Source of the DNA: Tritonibacter aquimaris | Lineage (GTDB): Bacteria; Pseudomonadota; Alphaproteobacteria; Rhodobacterales; Rhodobacteraceae | DNA length: 64,000 nt | Direction: 5' to 3' | NCBI RefSeq assembly: GCF_009617595.1 | Contig: NZ_WIXK01000012.1 | Coordinates: forward strand, 1 to 64,000 | Shown here: positions 18,438 through 26,596 of the stretch, piece after piece | How positions within the stretch are numbered: position 1 is the first letter of the stretch | How the letters are laid out: every line of letters begins with the position of its first letter | The notes under the pieces: model-generated | Told to the model about the DNA's origin: nothing | The model's database searches: none | The model's input: the letters and a program-made list of their open reading frames with translations, nothing else | Position numbers and translations under genes: made by a program

Positions 18438-19853
18438 TTATTCTGCCTCCTCTTGAGGTTTCGCAGCGAAACCTCCGGCGTCTTCTGCCATCTGGGCATC
18501 GCGCCACCACGCGCCGATCAGAAGCTCTTTGAATTCCGCATAGGTGCGATCAAAGACTTCGCGGCCGCGGGTGTAGGTCTCGCGGTTGAAGTTGCGGTAA
18601 TCCGCCTCGTAGATGCCAGAGACAGATTCACCTGCCTGGCCCACAAGGGCGGTGTAGTCCTGACGATGCGCATTCATGAAATCGCCAAAATAGGCCTGAA
18701 TTACATTGGCCAGATCCGCCTGCTGGCTGGCGTCAAAGCGGGTGATCAGGGCGCGCACCACGTCCCATTCAAATTTCATCTCGGGCAGACCCGCACGGCG
18801 GCGGCCTGCATTTTCGCCATCCTCGATTGAGGCAAAGGTGGAATAGAGCATGTCAAAAAACCGCCCTGTTGAATCGAACTCGAGGAAAGACGCCCCCAGC
18901 GGCACCAGCAAAATATCTGCCGCGGCCAGCGCATTGATGGTCAGATAGCCAAGCGCGGGCGGGGTATCGAGCAAGATGATGTCATAGTCGTCAAGCGCTC
19001 CTCCTGTTTCCAACGCACCCGTAAGCGCATCCCAAAGGGGCCAGTTGCGCAGCCCCATGCGCCAAACCGGGATCTGAAACTCGGCCCAGTAGAGATTGAG
19101 CTGGGCGCCGATCAGATCGATATTGGGCCAATGGGTTTTCTGCACCACGTCGCGCAGCGAAACCTGCAAGGCCTCTGTCAGTGTTTCATCCAGCGGCAGT
19201 TCCGGATCACCGGCCGCCGCGCGGATCTTGTTTTCGGCCTGAAGGTGCTCGGCATAGTCCCGCGCCATCAGCGGGAACACCGTGCTCCATTCATCGGGCA
19301 CTTTGCCGCCCATGATCGAGGTCATCGAGCCCTGGCTGTCCAGATCCACCACCAGAACCTTGTAGCCATCCAGCGCAGCTGACATCGCCAGATGGGCAGC
19401 AGTGGAGGTTTTACCAACGCCGCCTTTAAAATTCGCTACCGCTACGGTCTTAGCGTTAAGGGTTTGTGGACGATATGGCCTGTATTCTTTCGTGCTGATT
19501 CCCTCTTCGGCAAAATGGTCGCGCAGTTGCAGCACTTCTTCGAGGGTGAACCAGCGCGAACCGGCGCTGCCTTCGCCCTGGGGCAGGTCAGGGTTTTTGT
19601 TCAAAACCCGGCGCAGATGCGCGGCCTGAACGGGGATCAGATAGCGGCAGATTTCCCAGGTGGAAAATTTGCGCAGCCGTTTTTGCCCATCCGGGGAATA
19701 GCCGCGTTTGGCCAGATCATCGCGGCCACGCCCCGCCAATGCGGCGGCTTTGGCAAAGCGGGCGGTGTCCACCAGCGGGCCAAGTTTGCCTGCTGCGGTT
19801 TCCGGATCCAGATTGAAATAAGGGGGCAGGGGGGTCTCTGGTTTTTTCGCCAT
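18438..19853 (-). CDS. parA: ParA-type partition ATPase
   Basis: Walker-type ATPase of 471 residues that drives plasmid segregation. An N-terminal helix-turn-helix region (about 45-115) suggests a type Ia ParA that also represses its own promoter. The deviant Walker A motif KGGVGKTS is at 143-150, with VLVVDLDSQGS and ILLDTPPALGYL following. The last residues AGGFAAKPQEEAE are encoded across parS copy 5, so the palindrome forces the tail sequence. The gene is divergent from rep and precedes parB by one base. A degenerate palindrome half also lies inside the gene near 19147-19165. Confidence 0.93.
   Translation of the reverse strand: MAKKPETPLPPYFNLDPETAAGKLGPLVDTARFAKAAALAGRGRDDLAKRGYSPDGQKRLRKFSTWEICRYLIPVQAAHLRRVLNKNPDLPQGEGSAGSRWFTLEEVLQLRDHFAEEGISTKEYRPYRPQTLNAKTVAVANFKGGVGKTSTAAHLAMSAALDGYKVLVVDLDSQGSMTSIMGGKVPDEWSTVFPLMARDYAEHLQAENKIRAAAGDPELPLDETLTEALQVSLRDVVQKTHWPNIDLIGAQLNLYWAEFQIPVWRMGLRNWPLWDALTGALETGGALDDYDIILLDTPPALGYLTINALAAADILLVPLGASFLEFDSTGRFFDMLYSTFASIEDGENAGRRRAGLPEMKFEWDVVRALITRFDASQQADLANVIQAYFGDFMNAHRQDYTALVGQAGESVSGIYEADYRNFNRETYTRGREVFDRTYAEFKELLIGAWWRDAQMAEDAGGFAAKPQEEAE
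18456..18474. repeat. parS-like palindrome, copy 5, inside the end of parA
   Basis: A perfect copy of the 19-bp dyad within the parA coding sequence, 15 bp before its stop codon and just upstream of the parB start. Binding here by ParB could affect parB expression as well as partition. Confidence 0.8.
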
Positions 19854-19992
19854 TGTTCTCTGCTATGTCACATGTGCCTCGGGGAGATCGCCTATTTATG
19901 GCGTTATCGTGCAAATCATCGCACATCTTTGCCGGGCTGTGAATCGGAGAATTCCATGTGATCTGATTATGTGGATTTGGCGCAATCCGGGG

Positions 19993-20011
19993 AGGTTTCG
20001 CAGCGAAACCT
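19993..20011. repeat. parS-like palindrome, copy 6
   Basis: AGGTTTCGCAGCGAAACCT, 140 bp upstream of the parA start, on the parA side of the origin region. Confidence 0.8.
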
Positions 20012-20152
20012 CTGGAATTCATCAAAAAGAAGCAACCACAGGGATCATAAAGCTTGTATTTGTTGAATCTATTTTAGAATCTTTGCGCCTGAAATACCTA
20101 TATATATCAAGAGGCAACCCCTAGATAGGTACCCGTATACAGTGATTGGGGC

Positions 20153-20231
20153 ACCCGGATGCGGGATCAATGGAACCCGGATGCAGGGTGAGCGGGTCCG
20201 ATTCGCAGGAATAGGGGTACCGATTCCCGGT
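20153..20231. repeat. Iteron-like direct repeats, 22-bp phase
   Basis: ACCCGGATGCGGG at 20153 and ACCCGGATGCAGG at 20175 are near-identical and 22 bp apart. Two more divergent members, TCCGATTCGCAGG at 20197 and ACCGATTCCCGGT at 20219, continue the same 22-bp phase (about two helical turns). The latter two resemble each other more than the first pair. Such phased repeats are typical binding sites for Rep_3 initiators. Confidence 0.6.
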
Positions 20232-20303
20232 TTGGCTCTAAAATGCCGGTTTGAGGCTCAATTGGTGCCGTAATCTGGCAAGGATTGGTTCAGATTTAAA
20301 GGG

Positions 20304-20312
20304 TTTTCCACA
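20304..20312 (+). promoter_or_regulatory. DnaA-box-like site
   Basis: TTTTCCACA differs at one base from the DnaA consensus TTATCCACA. It lies between the iteron-like repeats and rep, where plasmid origins often recruit DnaA. Confidence 0.5.
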
Positions 20313-20323
20313 GGGAGCAGCCT

Positions 20324-20409
20324 AAAGGAACCCATCTACGGGAACAGGCAATCCCGCAAACGGGTCCCTTTTATAGGTCCCCAGAGATATATTGAGCGCA
20401 GGTTCCTTT
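20324..20409. promoter_or_regulatory. Three GGTTCCTTT-type elements before rep
   Basis: AAAGGAACCC (20324-20333) is the reverse complement of GGGTTCCTTT. GGGTCCCTTT (20362-20371) and AGGTTCCTTT (20400-20409) are on the other strand, 38 bp apart. They occupy the rep promoter zone and could be a Rep autorepression operator with inverted half-sites. Confidence 0.4.
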
Positions 20410-20481
20410 TCATGGCATAGTGGGCGGGCAAACCGATCAATGAGAATCGGAGCAGTGATTAGGACAGGCATAGGATAGGTA

Positions 20482-21747
20482 ATGGCGCAAAGCGACATTC
20501 CGCACACACAATTGGCCGGGCCGCTCAGGCGGCAATCGGTGAAAAAGAATGTGGCGGCGATCCATATTTCCGGCAAGCTGACGCTGTTGCAGCGCAAGCT
20601 GTCAAACGTGCTTTTGCTGAATGCTTATGACGCGCTGACCTCCAAACAAAAGCACCAGATTGATGCGCGCACGCTGTGTATGATGGTGGGCTATAACTCC
20701 AATGATATGGAGACGCTGAAACAGTCGCTGCGCTCGCTTGCGGAGACTGTGGCCGAGTGGGATATGCTCGATGAAGAGGGGCGGCAAGAATGGGGGGTCA
20801 GCTCGCTTTTGTCATATGCCAAGCTTTCGGGGGGCGTTTGTGAGTATGCGTATTCGCCCGCTTTAGCGGAAAAATTGCACGATCCAAAAGTTTTTGCGCT
20901 GATTAATTTAAATATCCAGCGCCGGTTTACCTCGGGTCATGCGCTGGCGCTCTATGAAAACTGCTATCGTTTTGTGCGCACGGGTTCGACGGGCTGGTGG
21001 CCGATTGATCTGTTTCGCCGCCTGATGGGGGTGGAAGGCAGCGCCTATTATGAGAGCTTCAAACATCTCAATGCCAAGGTGATCAAACCGGCGGTGGCCG
21101 AGGTGAACAAGACCTCAAACATCGTGCTGACGCCGGAGTTCAAAAAGATGGGTCGCCAGGTGGCTGAGGTGCGGTTTCTGATCAAGGAAAACCCGCAGCT
21201 GGCGATGCTGGATATTGATGATGGCGCGGGGGTGCGTCAGGGGGCGGTGTATCAGCGCCTGCTAAAGGTGGGTGTGTCTGACCGGCTGGCGCGCCAGTGG
21301 ATTGCGGAACACGGCGAGGATTATGTGGGCGAAAAGCTCGACTATTTGGGTGGGCGCACGGGGATTGAAAGCCCGGTGCGCTATCTGACGGCGGCGTTGC
21401 GCGATGATTACCGCGATGAAGCACCGGTGCAGCCCAAGGTCGACCCTGAGGTGCTGGCGCGGGTTGAGGCGCAAAAAGCAGAAGCCGCCCGCAAGGAGGC
21501 GGCGCGCGATGCGGCCAAGGCGCGGGAACGTGATCTGCGCGCCGCGCGGCTTGAGCGGATCCGAGACCTTGCGGCGGAACGATCCCCAACCCAGCGCGAC
21601 GCGGATAAGCGGTTGTTTCTCAGCCGTCTGGAAGATGATCTGGAACGCAGCGAATTTCGCCGCGCGGGCTGGGCGGCGGCGCTGCTGGTGCAGGATATGG
21701 TTGAGTTCTGGGAAGAACTGTTGCCCGGAGCCTTTGACGACCTGTAA
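20482..21747 (+). CDS. Plasmid replication initiator, Rep_3 superfamily
   Basis: A 421-residue initiator predicted to bind the adjacent iterons and start replication. The N-terminal half fits the winged-helix Rep_3 fold: LTLLQRKLSNVLLLNAYDAL, then TGWWPIDLFRRLMGVEGSAYYESFKHLNAKVIKPAVAEVN (in overlapping motifs: WPIDLFRRLMG, FKHLNAKVIKPAV), typical of this superfamily. A second winged-helix part ends near residue 230. The C-terminal region (about 315-395) is rich in Arg, Ala and Glu and probably a helical or coiled extension. It is divergent from parAB, an arrangement seen in Roseobacter plasmids. The exact Roseobacter Rep class cannot be fixed by eye. Confidence 0.87.
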   Translation: MAQSDIPHTQLAGPLRRQSVKKNVAAIHISGKLTLLQRKLSNVLLLNAYDALTSKQKHQIDARTLCMMVGYNSNDMETLKQSLRSLAETVAEWDMLDEEGRQEWGVSSLLSYAKLSGGVCEYAYSPALAEKLHDPKVFALINLNIQRRFTSGHALALYENCYRFVRTGSTGWWPIDLFRRLMGVEGSAYYESFKHLNAKVIKPAVAEVNKTSNIVLTPEFKKMGRQVAEVRFLIKENPQLAMLDIDDGAGVRQGAVYQRLLKVGVSDRLARQWIAEHGEDYVGEKLDYLGGRTGIESPVRYLTAALRDDYRDEAPVQPKVDPEVLARVEAQKAEAARKEAARDAAKARERDLRAARLERIRDLAAERSPTQRDADKRLFLSRLEDDLERSEFRRAGWAAALLVQDMVEFWEELLPGAFDDL

Positions 21748-21758
21748 GCAAGCTGGCT

Positions 21759-22919
21759 TTAAGCGAGCTGGCGGCGGCGGTTGATCAACAGCACCCCGAG
21801 GGCAAAAAGCGCAACACCCGATGCAAGCTGCAGCACGGCGGTGAAACTATGGCTTTGTGCCACCATGCCAACCACAGGACCCGCAAGGAGGCCGCTGATC
21901 ATCAGCGTGTTCCAATACAGCGCGGTTGCGGCGGCGGGGCGGTCGGTTGCAAAGCTTTGTATAAAACTGATGCCGAGGCTTGCGTATAGCCCGTAGTAGA
22001 GCCCTTCAAGCGCTGCGGCAAAAAACATCTGCGGCAGGGTTTCAACGGCGGCGAGCAGCTGAATGGTCACCACAGCAAGCGCGGTGGTGGCAATCAGCGC
22101 CGGGCGCAGGCCAAAACGGGCAATCAGGGCTGGGGTTGAAAAGATCGCACCAACTTCGACAGCGGTTTTGATGCTGAAGGCCAGGCCTGGTGCAAAGCCG
22201 GGCAGGCCGACCTCTTGGACGTAAAACAGTGGTAATGCGGAAAAGGTCAGCGAATGCGCGGATGAAAGGCAAAAGATGAAACAGGCCGCCAGGATCAGCG
22301 GCAGTGAATCTGCGCTTGCGGCCGCCTTGGGTTCTGCGGGGGCGGTGATGGTGCGGGGCAGGGTGAACCACCACAACAGCAGCCAGATCGCGCAGGTGGC
22401 AGCACCGGTTGCAAACACAGCGTTGAGAGACACCATATCTGCCAGCACAAAGGTCAGCGCGGGCCCAATCATCCATGCGGTTGACGTGGTTGCGCGCATA
22501 TAGGCGTTAAAGCGGCTGCGCATGATGTTTTGCTGTTGCGCAAGATTGCCGCCCAGGCTGAACATGGTTGAAACCGCGCTGGAGCTGAGGCCAAAGCCAA
22601 GGATACCAAAACTGAGCGCGGCCCAAAGCGTTGGAAACAGATACAGCGTAGTGGCCGCACAGAGATAGCCCGCGGCCGCCAGGCCAATCAGCGGAAAAAT
22701 ACGCCCTCCGCGATCAATATGGCGGGCAAAACGGCGATTGGTAAAAACGGTGATCGCAACGGCCGGAGCCGAATAGGCGCTGATGATCCAGGGCGCATAG
22801 CCCAGCCCATCCACCAGAAAGAACCCCATAAAGGGAATGATCATCGCGCTGCACAGCGTGCCGCAAAACAACAGAAGGAAAAACAATACTGTAGTGTGTT
22901 GATGGGACGCGCGCGGCAT
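21759..22919 (-). CDS. MFS transporter, sugar-efflux (SET)-like
   Basis: Inner-membrane protein of 386 residues with about twelve hydrophobic segments and a cytoplasmic loop near 190-210 containing EPKAAAS. Features such as NRRFARHIDRGGR in the first half and LYYGLYASLGISFIQSFA in the second resemble the sugar efflux transporter (SetA) group of the major facilitator superfamily. The substrate is not known. It runs convergent to rep, with 11 bp between stop codons and no clear terminator; the direct repeat AAGCAAGCTGGC / AAGCGAGCTGGC spans this junction. Confidence 0.8.
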   Translation of the reverse strand: MPRASHQHTTVLFFLLLFCGTLCSAMIIPFMGFFLVDGLGYAPWIISAYSAPAVAITVFTNRRFARHIDRGGRIFPLIGLAAAGYLCAATTLYLFPTLWAALSFGILGFGLSSSAVSTMFSLGGNLAQQQNIMRSRFNAYMRATTSTAWMIGPALTFVLADMVSLNAVFATGAATCAIWLLLWWFTLPRTITAPAEPKAAASADSLPLILAACFIFCLSSAHSLTFSALPLFYVQEVGLPGFAPGLAFSIKTAVEVGAIFSTPALIARFGLRPALIATTALAVVTIQLLAAVETLPQMFFAAALEGLYYGLYASLGISFIQSFATDRPAAATALYWNTLMISGLLAGPVVGMVAQSHSFTAVLQLASGVALFALGVLLINRRRQLA

Positions 22920-23019
22920 TTGGGTTTCCTCAGGGAGCGTTTTTACTGTTGGGATTTAAATGGCTGTTGCAAGGTTAATTTTGGCTGACATCGCTGCGGG
23001 GCAGGGTTCTAATGGGCGC

Positions 23020-23034
23020 TTAATCTCTTTTTAG
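23020..23034 (+). promoter_or_regulatory. Possible CtrA box upstream of the DUF1217 gene
   Basis: TTAA-N7-TTAG differs at one base from the CtrA half-site arrangement TTAA-N7-TTAA known from alphaproteobacterial flagellar genes. It lies about 120 bp before the start codon. One-base-off matches to this motif arise easily by chance. Confidence 0.3.
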
Positions 23035-23152
23035 GCAGTTTACCTTAGGGTGTTGCGTGGAGGGGTGTGTGGTTGCGGTGTTGCAGCGCAGACCCATTGA
23101 AGCGATCGCAACGCATTTGCGCCATTAAATATGAGATTTCATAGGTGTTCGA

Positions 23153-24883
23153 ATGACTTTCACCCCTGTTTTTGCCGGTAGTGGCCTGGTGGGCTACAAT
23201 CATCTGGTACGCACCCGCGAGGAACAACAGCAGCGATTGGCTGAATCGCCCGTTGCCAAACGCGAGACCGAAGGTTTTGTTGAAAAGCTGAACGATATTC
23301 GCAGCGTTGACGACCTGTTGGCCAATCGCAATGTGTTGTCGGTGGTGCTGGGGGCGTTTGGTCTGCAAGATGACATTGGCAATACCGGGCTGTTGCGCAA
23401 GGTGCTTGAGGCGGATCCAAGTGACAGCAATTCGTTGCCAAACCGATTGCCTGATTCCCGTTATCTGGATCTGGCCACTGCTTTTAATTTTGGCGGTGAG
23501 GGCGGCGCGCAGCTTGATAGTCTGATCCGGGTAAGCCCGGTGGTGCAGCAGCTTGCCGATTATGATGATGTGGATGTGTTTCTGGCCGGGGAAAAATCGC
23601 AGGATCGCGCGGTTTTCCGCGAGACAATGGCGCATTTTGAGATCGAGAAATACGCCAACAACAAGTTTTTCCTCAAAACCGTGCTGGAATCCGATCTGGA
23701 TGATCCCAATTCCTTTGCCAATCGGCAGACGGATCCCAATCTGTTGCGTTTTGCCCAGGCGTTTGATTTGAAGGGAAAATCAGCGGTGCCGCCTGCGGGC
23801 GAGGCGACGATTTACAGCTTTGCTGATGTGATCCGCGACGAGGTGCCCAATCTACTGTCGGCGGATGATCTGCTGGAGCGCCCGGCGGCACTGTCACAGG
23901 CGCTGGATCTGTTTGGGATTGAGGGGCTGGATCTGGACCCGGTAGCAGACAGCGCCACCGGTGAGCTGGTGGACAGCGCCGATCTGATTTTCCTGCGCGA
24001 TGTGCTGAATTCTGATCTGGATGATGAAAACTCGGTCGCCAATCAGGCCGAAGACAAACGGTTTGCAGCCCTTGCAGGGGCGTTTGAATTCCCGGCACGT
24101 GTAGAACATGCTGCCCTGGTGGCCGCGACCCCGGATGGGGAAGAGCCGCCAGCAGCGTTTGACGGGCGGCTTGAGAAAATTCTGGATGGCGTGGATGAGC
24201 CGCTGGAAGATGTCGCAGGCTACATCCAGAACTTTGATTTCCTGCTCCATGCGCCAGGTTTCTTTGGCCTTGAATTCACCCAGATCAATACGGCGAATGG
24301 CACCTCGCAGATCTCCTATGAGCGTGATTATCTGGAGCGTGTTCTGGGATCGGATCTTTCGGATCCAAACTCCTTTGGCAGTTTTGTTGGCCGCAAGGAT
24401 CCGCGGTTTGAAAATTTTGCCAAAGCCTTTGATATCCCGCAGCCTGTTACAGAAACGGTTTATGAATATCCCGAAGGTTTTGGGCAGGCCATTCTGGACC
24501 GTTATCTGGATGAAGAATTCCTGGCCGCAGTTGGCGAAGAAGACCCAACCCTGCGGTTTGCACTGGGGTTTGAGCCCGGTCTCGAAAGCATTGTGAATGC
24601 GGGTGGCTCCAACAATGCCCATTGGTTTTCGATCCTGGCGTCAAACCCGCTGCGCGAGGTCTTTGAATCGGTTCTTAACCTGCCAAGCTCCTTTGGTGCG
24701 CTTGATATTGACCGGCAGGCGGATGATATGAAGGAACGTACCAAAGCGTTGTTTGGGACGGATGTTGTGGCAGATCTGTTGGGCACCGACAGTATTGAAT
24801 CCATGCGCAACCGCTATCTGGCCTTGGGGGGCAGCGGCAGTGCACCCACATCTGACAATGTGCTGTTGGGGCTGTTTGTCTGA
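23153..24883 (+). CDS. Large DUF1217-repeat protein, possibly flagellum-associated
   Basis: A 576-residue acidic protein built from repeats. The unit LxxVLxxDxxDxNSxxNRxxDxRxxxxAxAF is seen at about 81-113, 174-206, 281-313 and 394-428, each preceded by a 35-60-residue helical part. A fifth, divergent unit with LRFALGFEPG lies in the last 130 residues. No signal peptide or membrane segment is visible. The repeat matches DUF1217, a domain of unknown function usually found in smaller proteins near flagellar genes in rhizobia and Rhodobacterales. Here it stands alone, with no flagellar gene in the window. The ribosome-binding site is weak. Confidence 0.75.
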   Translation: MTFTPVFAGSGLVGYNHLVRTREEQQQRLAESPVAKRETEGFVEKLNDIRSVDDLLANRNVLSVVLGAFGLQDDIGNTGLLRKVLEADPSDSNSLPNRLPDSRYLDLATAFNFGGEGGAQLDSLIRVSPVVQQLADYDDVDVFLAGEKSQDRAVFRETMAHFEIEKYANNKFFLKTVLESDLDDPNSFANRQTDPNLLRFAQAFDLKGKSAVPPAGEATIYSFADVIRDEVPNLLSADDLLERPAALSQALDLFGIEGLDLDPVADSATGELVDSADLIFLRDVLNSDLDDENSVANQAEDKRFAALAGAFEFPARVEHAALVAATPDGEEPPAAFDGRLEKILDGVDEPLEDVAGYIQNFDFLLHAPGFFGLEFTQINTANGTSQISYERDYLERVLGSDLSDPNSFGSFVGRKDPRFENFAKAFDIPQPVTETVYEYPEGFGQAILDRYLDEEFLAAVGEEDPTLRFALGFEPGLESIVNAGGSNNAHWFSILASNPLREVFESVLNLPSSFGALDIDRQADDMKERTKALFGTDVVADLLGTDSIESMRNRYLALGGSGSAPTSDNVLLGLFV

Positions 24884-24931
24884 CCGGGCCGTTTCGGGCG
24901 GGGCTGGTGGTACAGGTGTAGGTCTGCGCGG

Positions 24932-25405
24932 CTAGCTGTCGTCTGCTTTGGCGACTTTGGCCAGCCGGTCGAGCTCTTCTTGATAGCTGCGCAGCTCATC
25001 CAGAACCTTATGGCTGTTGGGATCGGTTGAGATCTGCGAATTCAGCCCATCGAGAATGGGTAGGGCCTTTTCCACCAGGGTTTCGCCCTGCTCGGTGCTG
25101 AGCACGATTTTGGAACGACTGTTTTCCGCAGCCTTGGTGCGCCTGATGTGGCCTGCTTTTTCCAACCGGGCCAAGCCATTGCTGACATGGGGTTTTTTCA
25201 ACCCGCATTCATCGCAGATATCTTGCGCACGGCAGGATTGCAGGCTGACCACAGCGCGCAGAATACGCCAGTCCTGCCAGTTCAACCCGGTCTGGGCGTA
25301 AACGATCTGCGAATACAGCAGCATCAGCTTGTGCGATAGCGAATGTATCGCCGCAATCAGGCCTTCGCCTGTGATCCCCTCGCGGATGTCGTCTTGGCTG
25401 GACAT
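24932..25405 (-). CDS. MarR-family transcriptional regulator
   Basis: Winged-helix regulator of 157 residues. The core LNWQDWRILRAVVSLQSCRAQDI, shown in parts as NWQDWRILRAV, precedes a recognition region CGLKKPHVSNGLARLEKAG and the wing SRSKIVLSTEQGE. Helices at both ends fit the MarR dimer. It is divergent from the TRAP operon, with overlapping dyads in the 119-bp gap, so it probably controls that operon and itself. The ligand may be the transported acid or a related aromatic compound. Confidence 0.88.
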   Translation of the reverse strand: MSSQDDIREGITGEGLIAAIHSLSHKLMLLYSQIVYAQTGLNWQDWRILRAVVSLQSCRAQDICDECGLKKPHVSNGLARLEKAGHIRRTKAAENSRSKIVLSTEQGETLVEKALPILDGLNSQISTDPNSHKVLDELRSYQEELDRLAKVAKADDS

Positions 25406-25424
25406 TGGCTAGATCCTCATCACG

Positions 25425-25459
25425 ATTACATATGTAATTGACATCCTAGGTGTTCAATT
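25425..25459. promoter_or_regulatory. Overlapping dyads, probable MarR operator
   Basis: A perfect 14-bp palindrome ATTACATATGTAAT (25425-25438) is overlapped by a 24-bp imperfect dyad from AATTGACATCC (25436) to GTGTTCAATT (25459). Both lie 20-54 bp upstream of the MarR start and 66-100 bp before dctP. Their position suits repression of both divergent promoters. Confidence 0.6.
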
Positions 25460-25524
25460 GCAAGGCTGGCTCGCAAGCTTGTGCACTGTCAGGAGGCAAG
25501 CTGCAAATATAAAGGGGAGGAAAC

Positions 25525-26514
25525 ATGCGTACCATGTTCAAAGCGGCTTTGACCGCAACCGCGCTCATGGCTGCTGCCAGCATCGCGCAGGCCAAGACCA
25601 CCATCCGGGTGACATTGCAATTGCCAGAGAGTCATTCGCTGGGTCAGAACTGGAATGCGTTCAAAGAGATCGTTGAAGCGAAATCCGGCGGTGAGTTGAA
25701 TGTGCAGCTGTTCCCTTCGGCGCAGCTTTATAAGGATAAGGAAGTGCCCGAAGCCGTGGGCACTGGCGCGGTTGAGGCGGGATCGGCGTTTCTGGGCCGC
25801 TTTACCGGTGCGGTGCCAGCCGTGGATGTGGTGAGCCTGCCGTTTTTCTTTCGCGACGAAGATCACCTGCGCGCGGCTGTAACCACGGGATCCCCCATGC
25901 GCAGCGTGCTGGATACGGCCATTTTGCAAGAGACCAATGCCCGCGTGCTGTGGTGGCAGGCGTTTGGCCGCAATATCTACCTGTCGGACGGCAGTGCCAT
26001 CCGCGCGCCGTCAGACCTGGAGCGCAAAAAAGTGCGCACCTACGGCAAAGTGCTGGGCTGGACGATTGAGGCCCTGGGTGGTGCGCCGACGCTGATGTCG
26101 GGCTCCAAACAGTTTCTGGCCTATCAGCAGGGCGCGGTGGATGTGGGCATGACCGGTGCCTCGGCGGTGAAATCGCGCAAGCTGTTTGAAGTGATGGATC
26201 ACATGACCCTGTCCTATGACAGCGCGATTGAATTTGTTGCCGTGATCAACAACGACTTTTTCGAAGGGCTGACGCCTGAGCATCAGGCGATTGTACTAGA
26301 GGCCGCCGCAGAGGTGGAACAACAGCTGCGCGATGCGATCTACGCCGAAGAAGATGCGATCGTGGATGAGATGCGCAACACCATCACCGTGGTCGATCTG
26401 AGCGATGATGAGCGTCAGAAATGGGTTGAGGCCACGCAATCGGTGGTCAACCGCTTTGTCGAAGACGCGGGCGAAACCGCCGCGCAGGTCGTCAAAGCCG
26501 TATCTGACATGTAA
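25525..26514 (+). CDS. dctP: TRAP transporter periplasmic binding protein, DctP family
   Basis: Periplasmic solute-binding subunit of 329 residues. A signal peptide of about 23 residues ends ASIAQA-KTT, and the start follows AGGGGAGGAAAC. Typical family segments include TLQLPESHSLGQNWNAF, GELNVQLFPSAQLYKD and LPFFFRDEDHLRAA. Arg near ERKKVRTYGKVLG is the likely carboxylate-binding region. The ligand is probably an organic acid but is not identifiable. It heads the dctP-dctQ-dctM operon controlled by the adjacent MarR. Confidence 0.93.
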   Translation: MRTMFKAALTATALMAAASIAQAKTTIRVTLQLPESHSLGQNWNAFKEIVEAKSGGELNVQLFPSAQLYKDKEVPEAVGTGAVEAGSAFLGRFTGAVPAVDVVSLPFFFRDEDHLRAAVTTGSPMRSVLDTAILQETNARVLWWQAFGRNIYLSDGSAIRAPSDLERKKVRTYGKVLGWTIEALGGAPTLMSGSKQFLAYQQGAVDVGMTGASAVKSRKLFEVMDHMTLSYDSAIEFVAVINNDFFEGLTPEHQAIVLEAAAEVEQQLRDAIYAEEDAIVDEMRNTITVVDLSDDERQKWVEATQSVVNRFVEDAGETAAQVVKAVSDM

Positions 26515-26541
26515 TCAAACAGCTTAACGCTGATATTTTGT

Positions 26542-26567
26542 AACCCGGCTCCCCTGTGGGCCGGGTT
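26542..26567 (+). other. Intercistronic hairpin dctP-dctQ
   Basis: AACCCGGC / GCCGGGTT form a perfect 8-bp stem with a ten-base loop in the 82-bp gap. No T-run follows, so partial attenuation or 3'-end protection of dctP mRNA is more likely than termination. Confidence 0.6.
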
Positions 26568-26596
26568 CACGTCCCTCATACGAAAGGCTGTGCGAG

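Larger units (their letters stand above)
19854..20481. other. Origin-like region between parA and rep
   Basis: 628 bp between divergent parA and rep with no gene. In order toward rep it holds parS copy 6, an AT-rich stretch (about 20040-20110), iteron-like repeats at 22-bp spacing (20153-20231), a one-mismatch DnaA box TTTTCCACA (20304-20312) and three GGTTCCTTT-type elements close to rep. This is the usual content of an iteron-controlled replication origin. Replication from here is inferred, not shown. Confidence 0.7.

Noticed and set aside
19147-19165. Degenerate palindrome inside parA
   Set aside because: One half matches the parS core (GCAGCGAAACCT) but the left arm differs at three positions, so I do not count it as a site.
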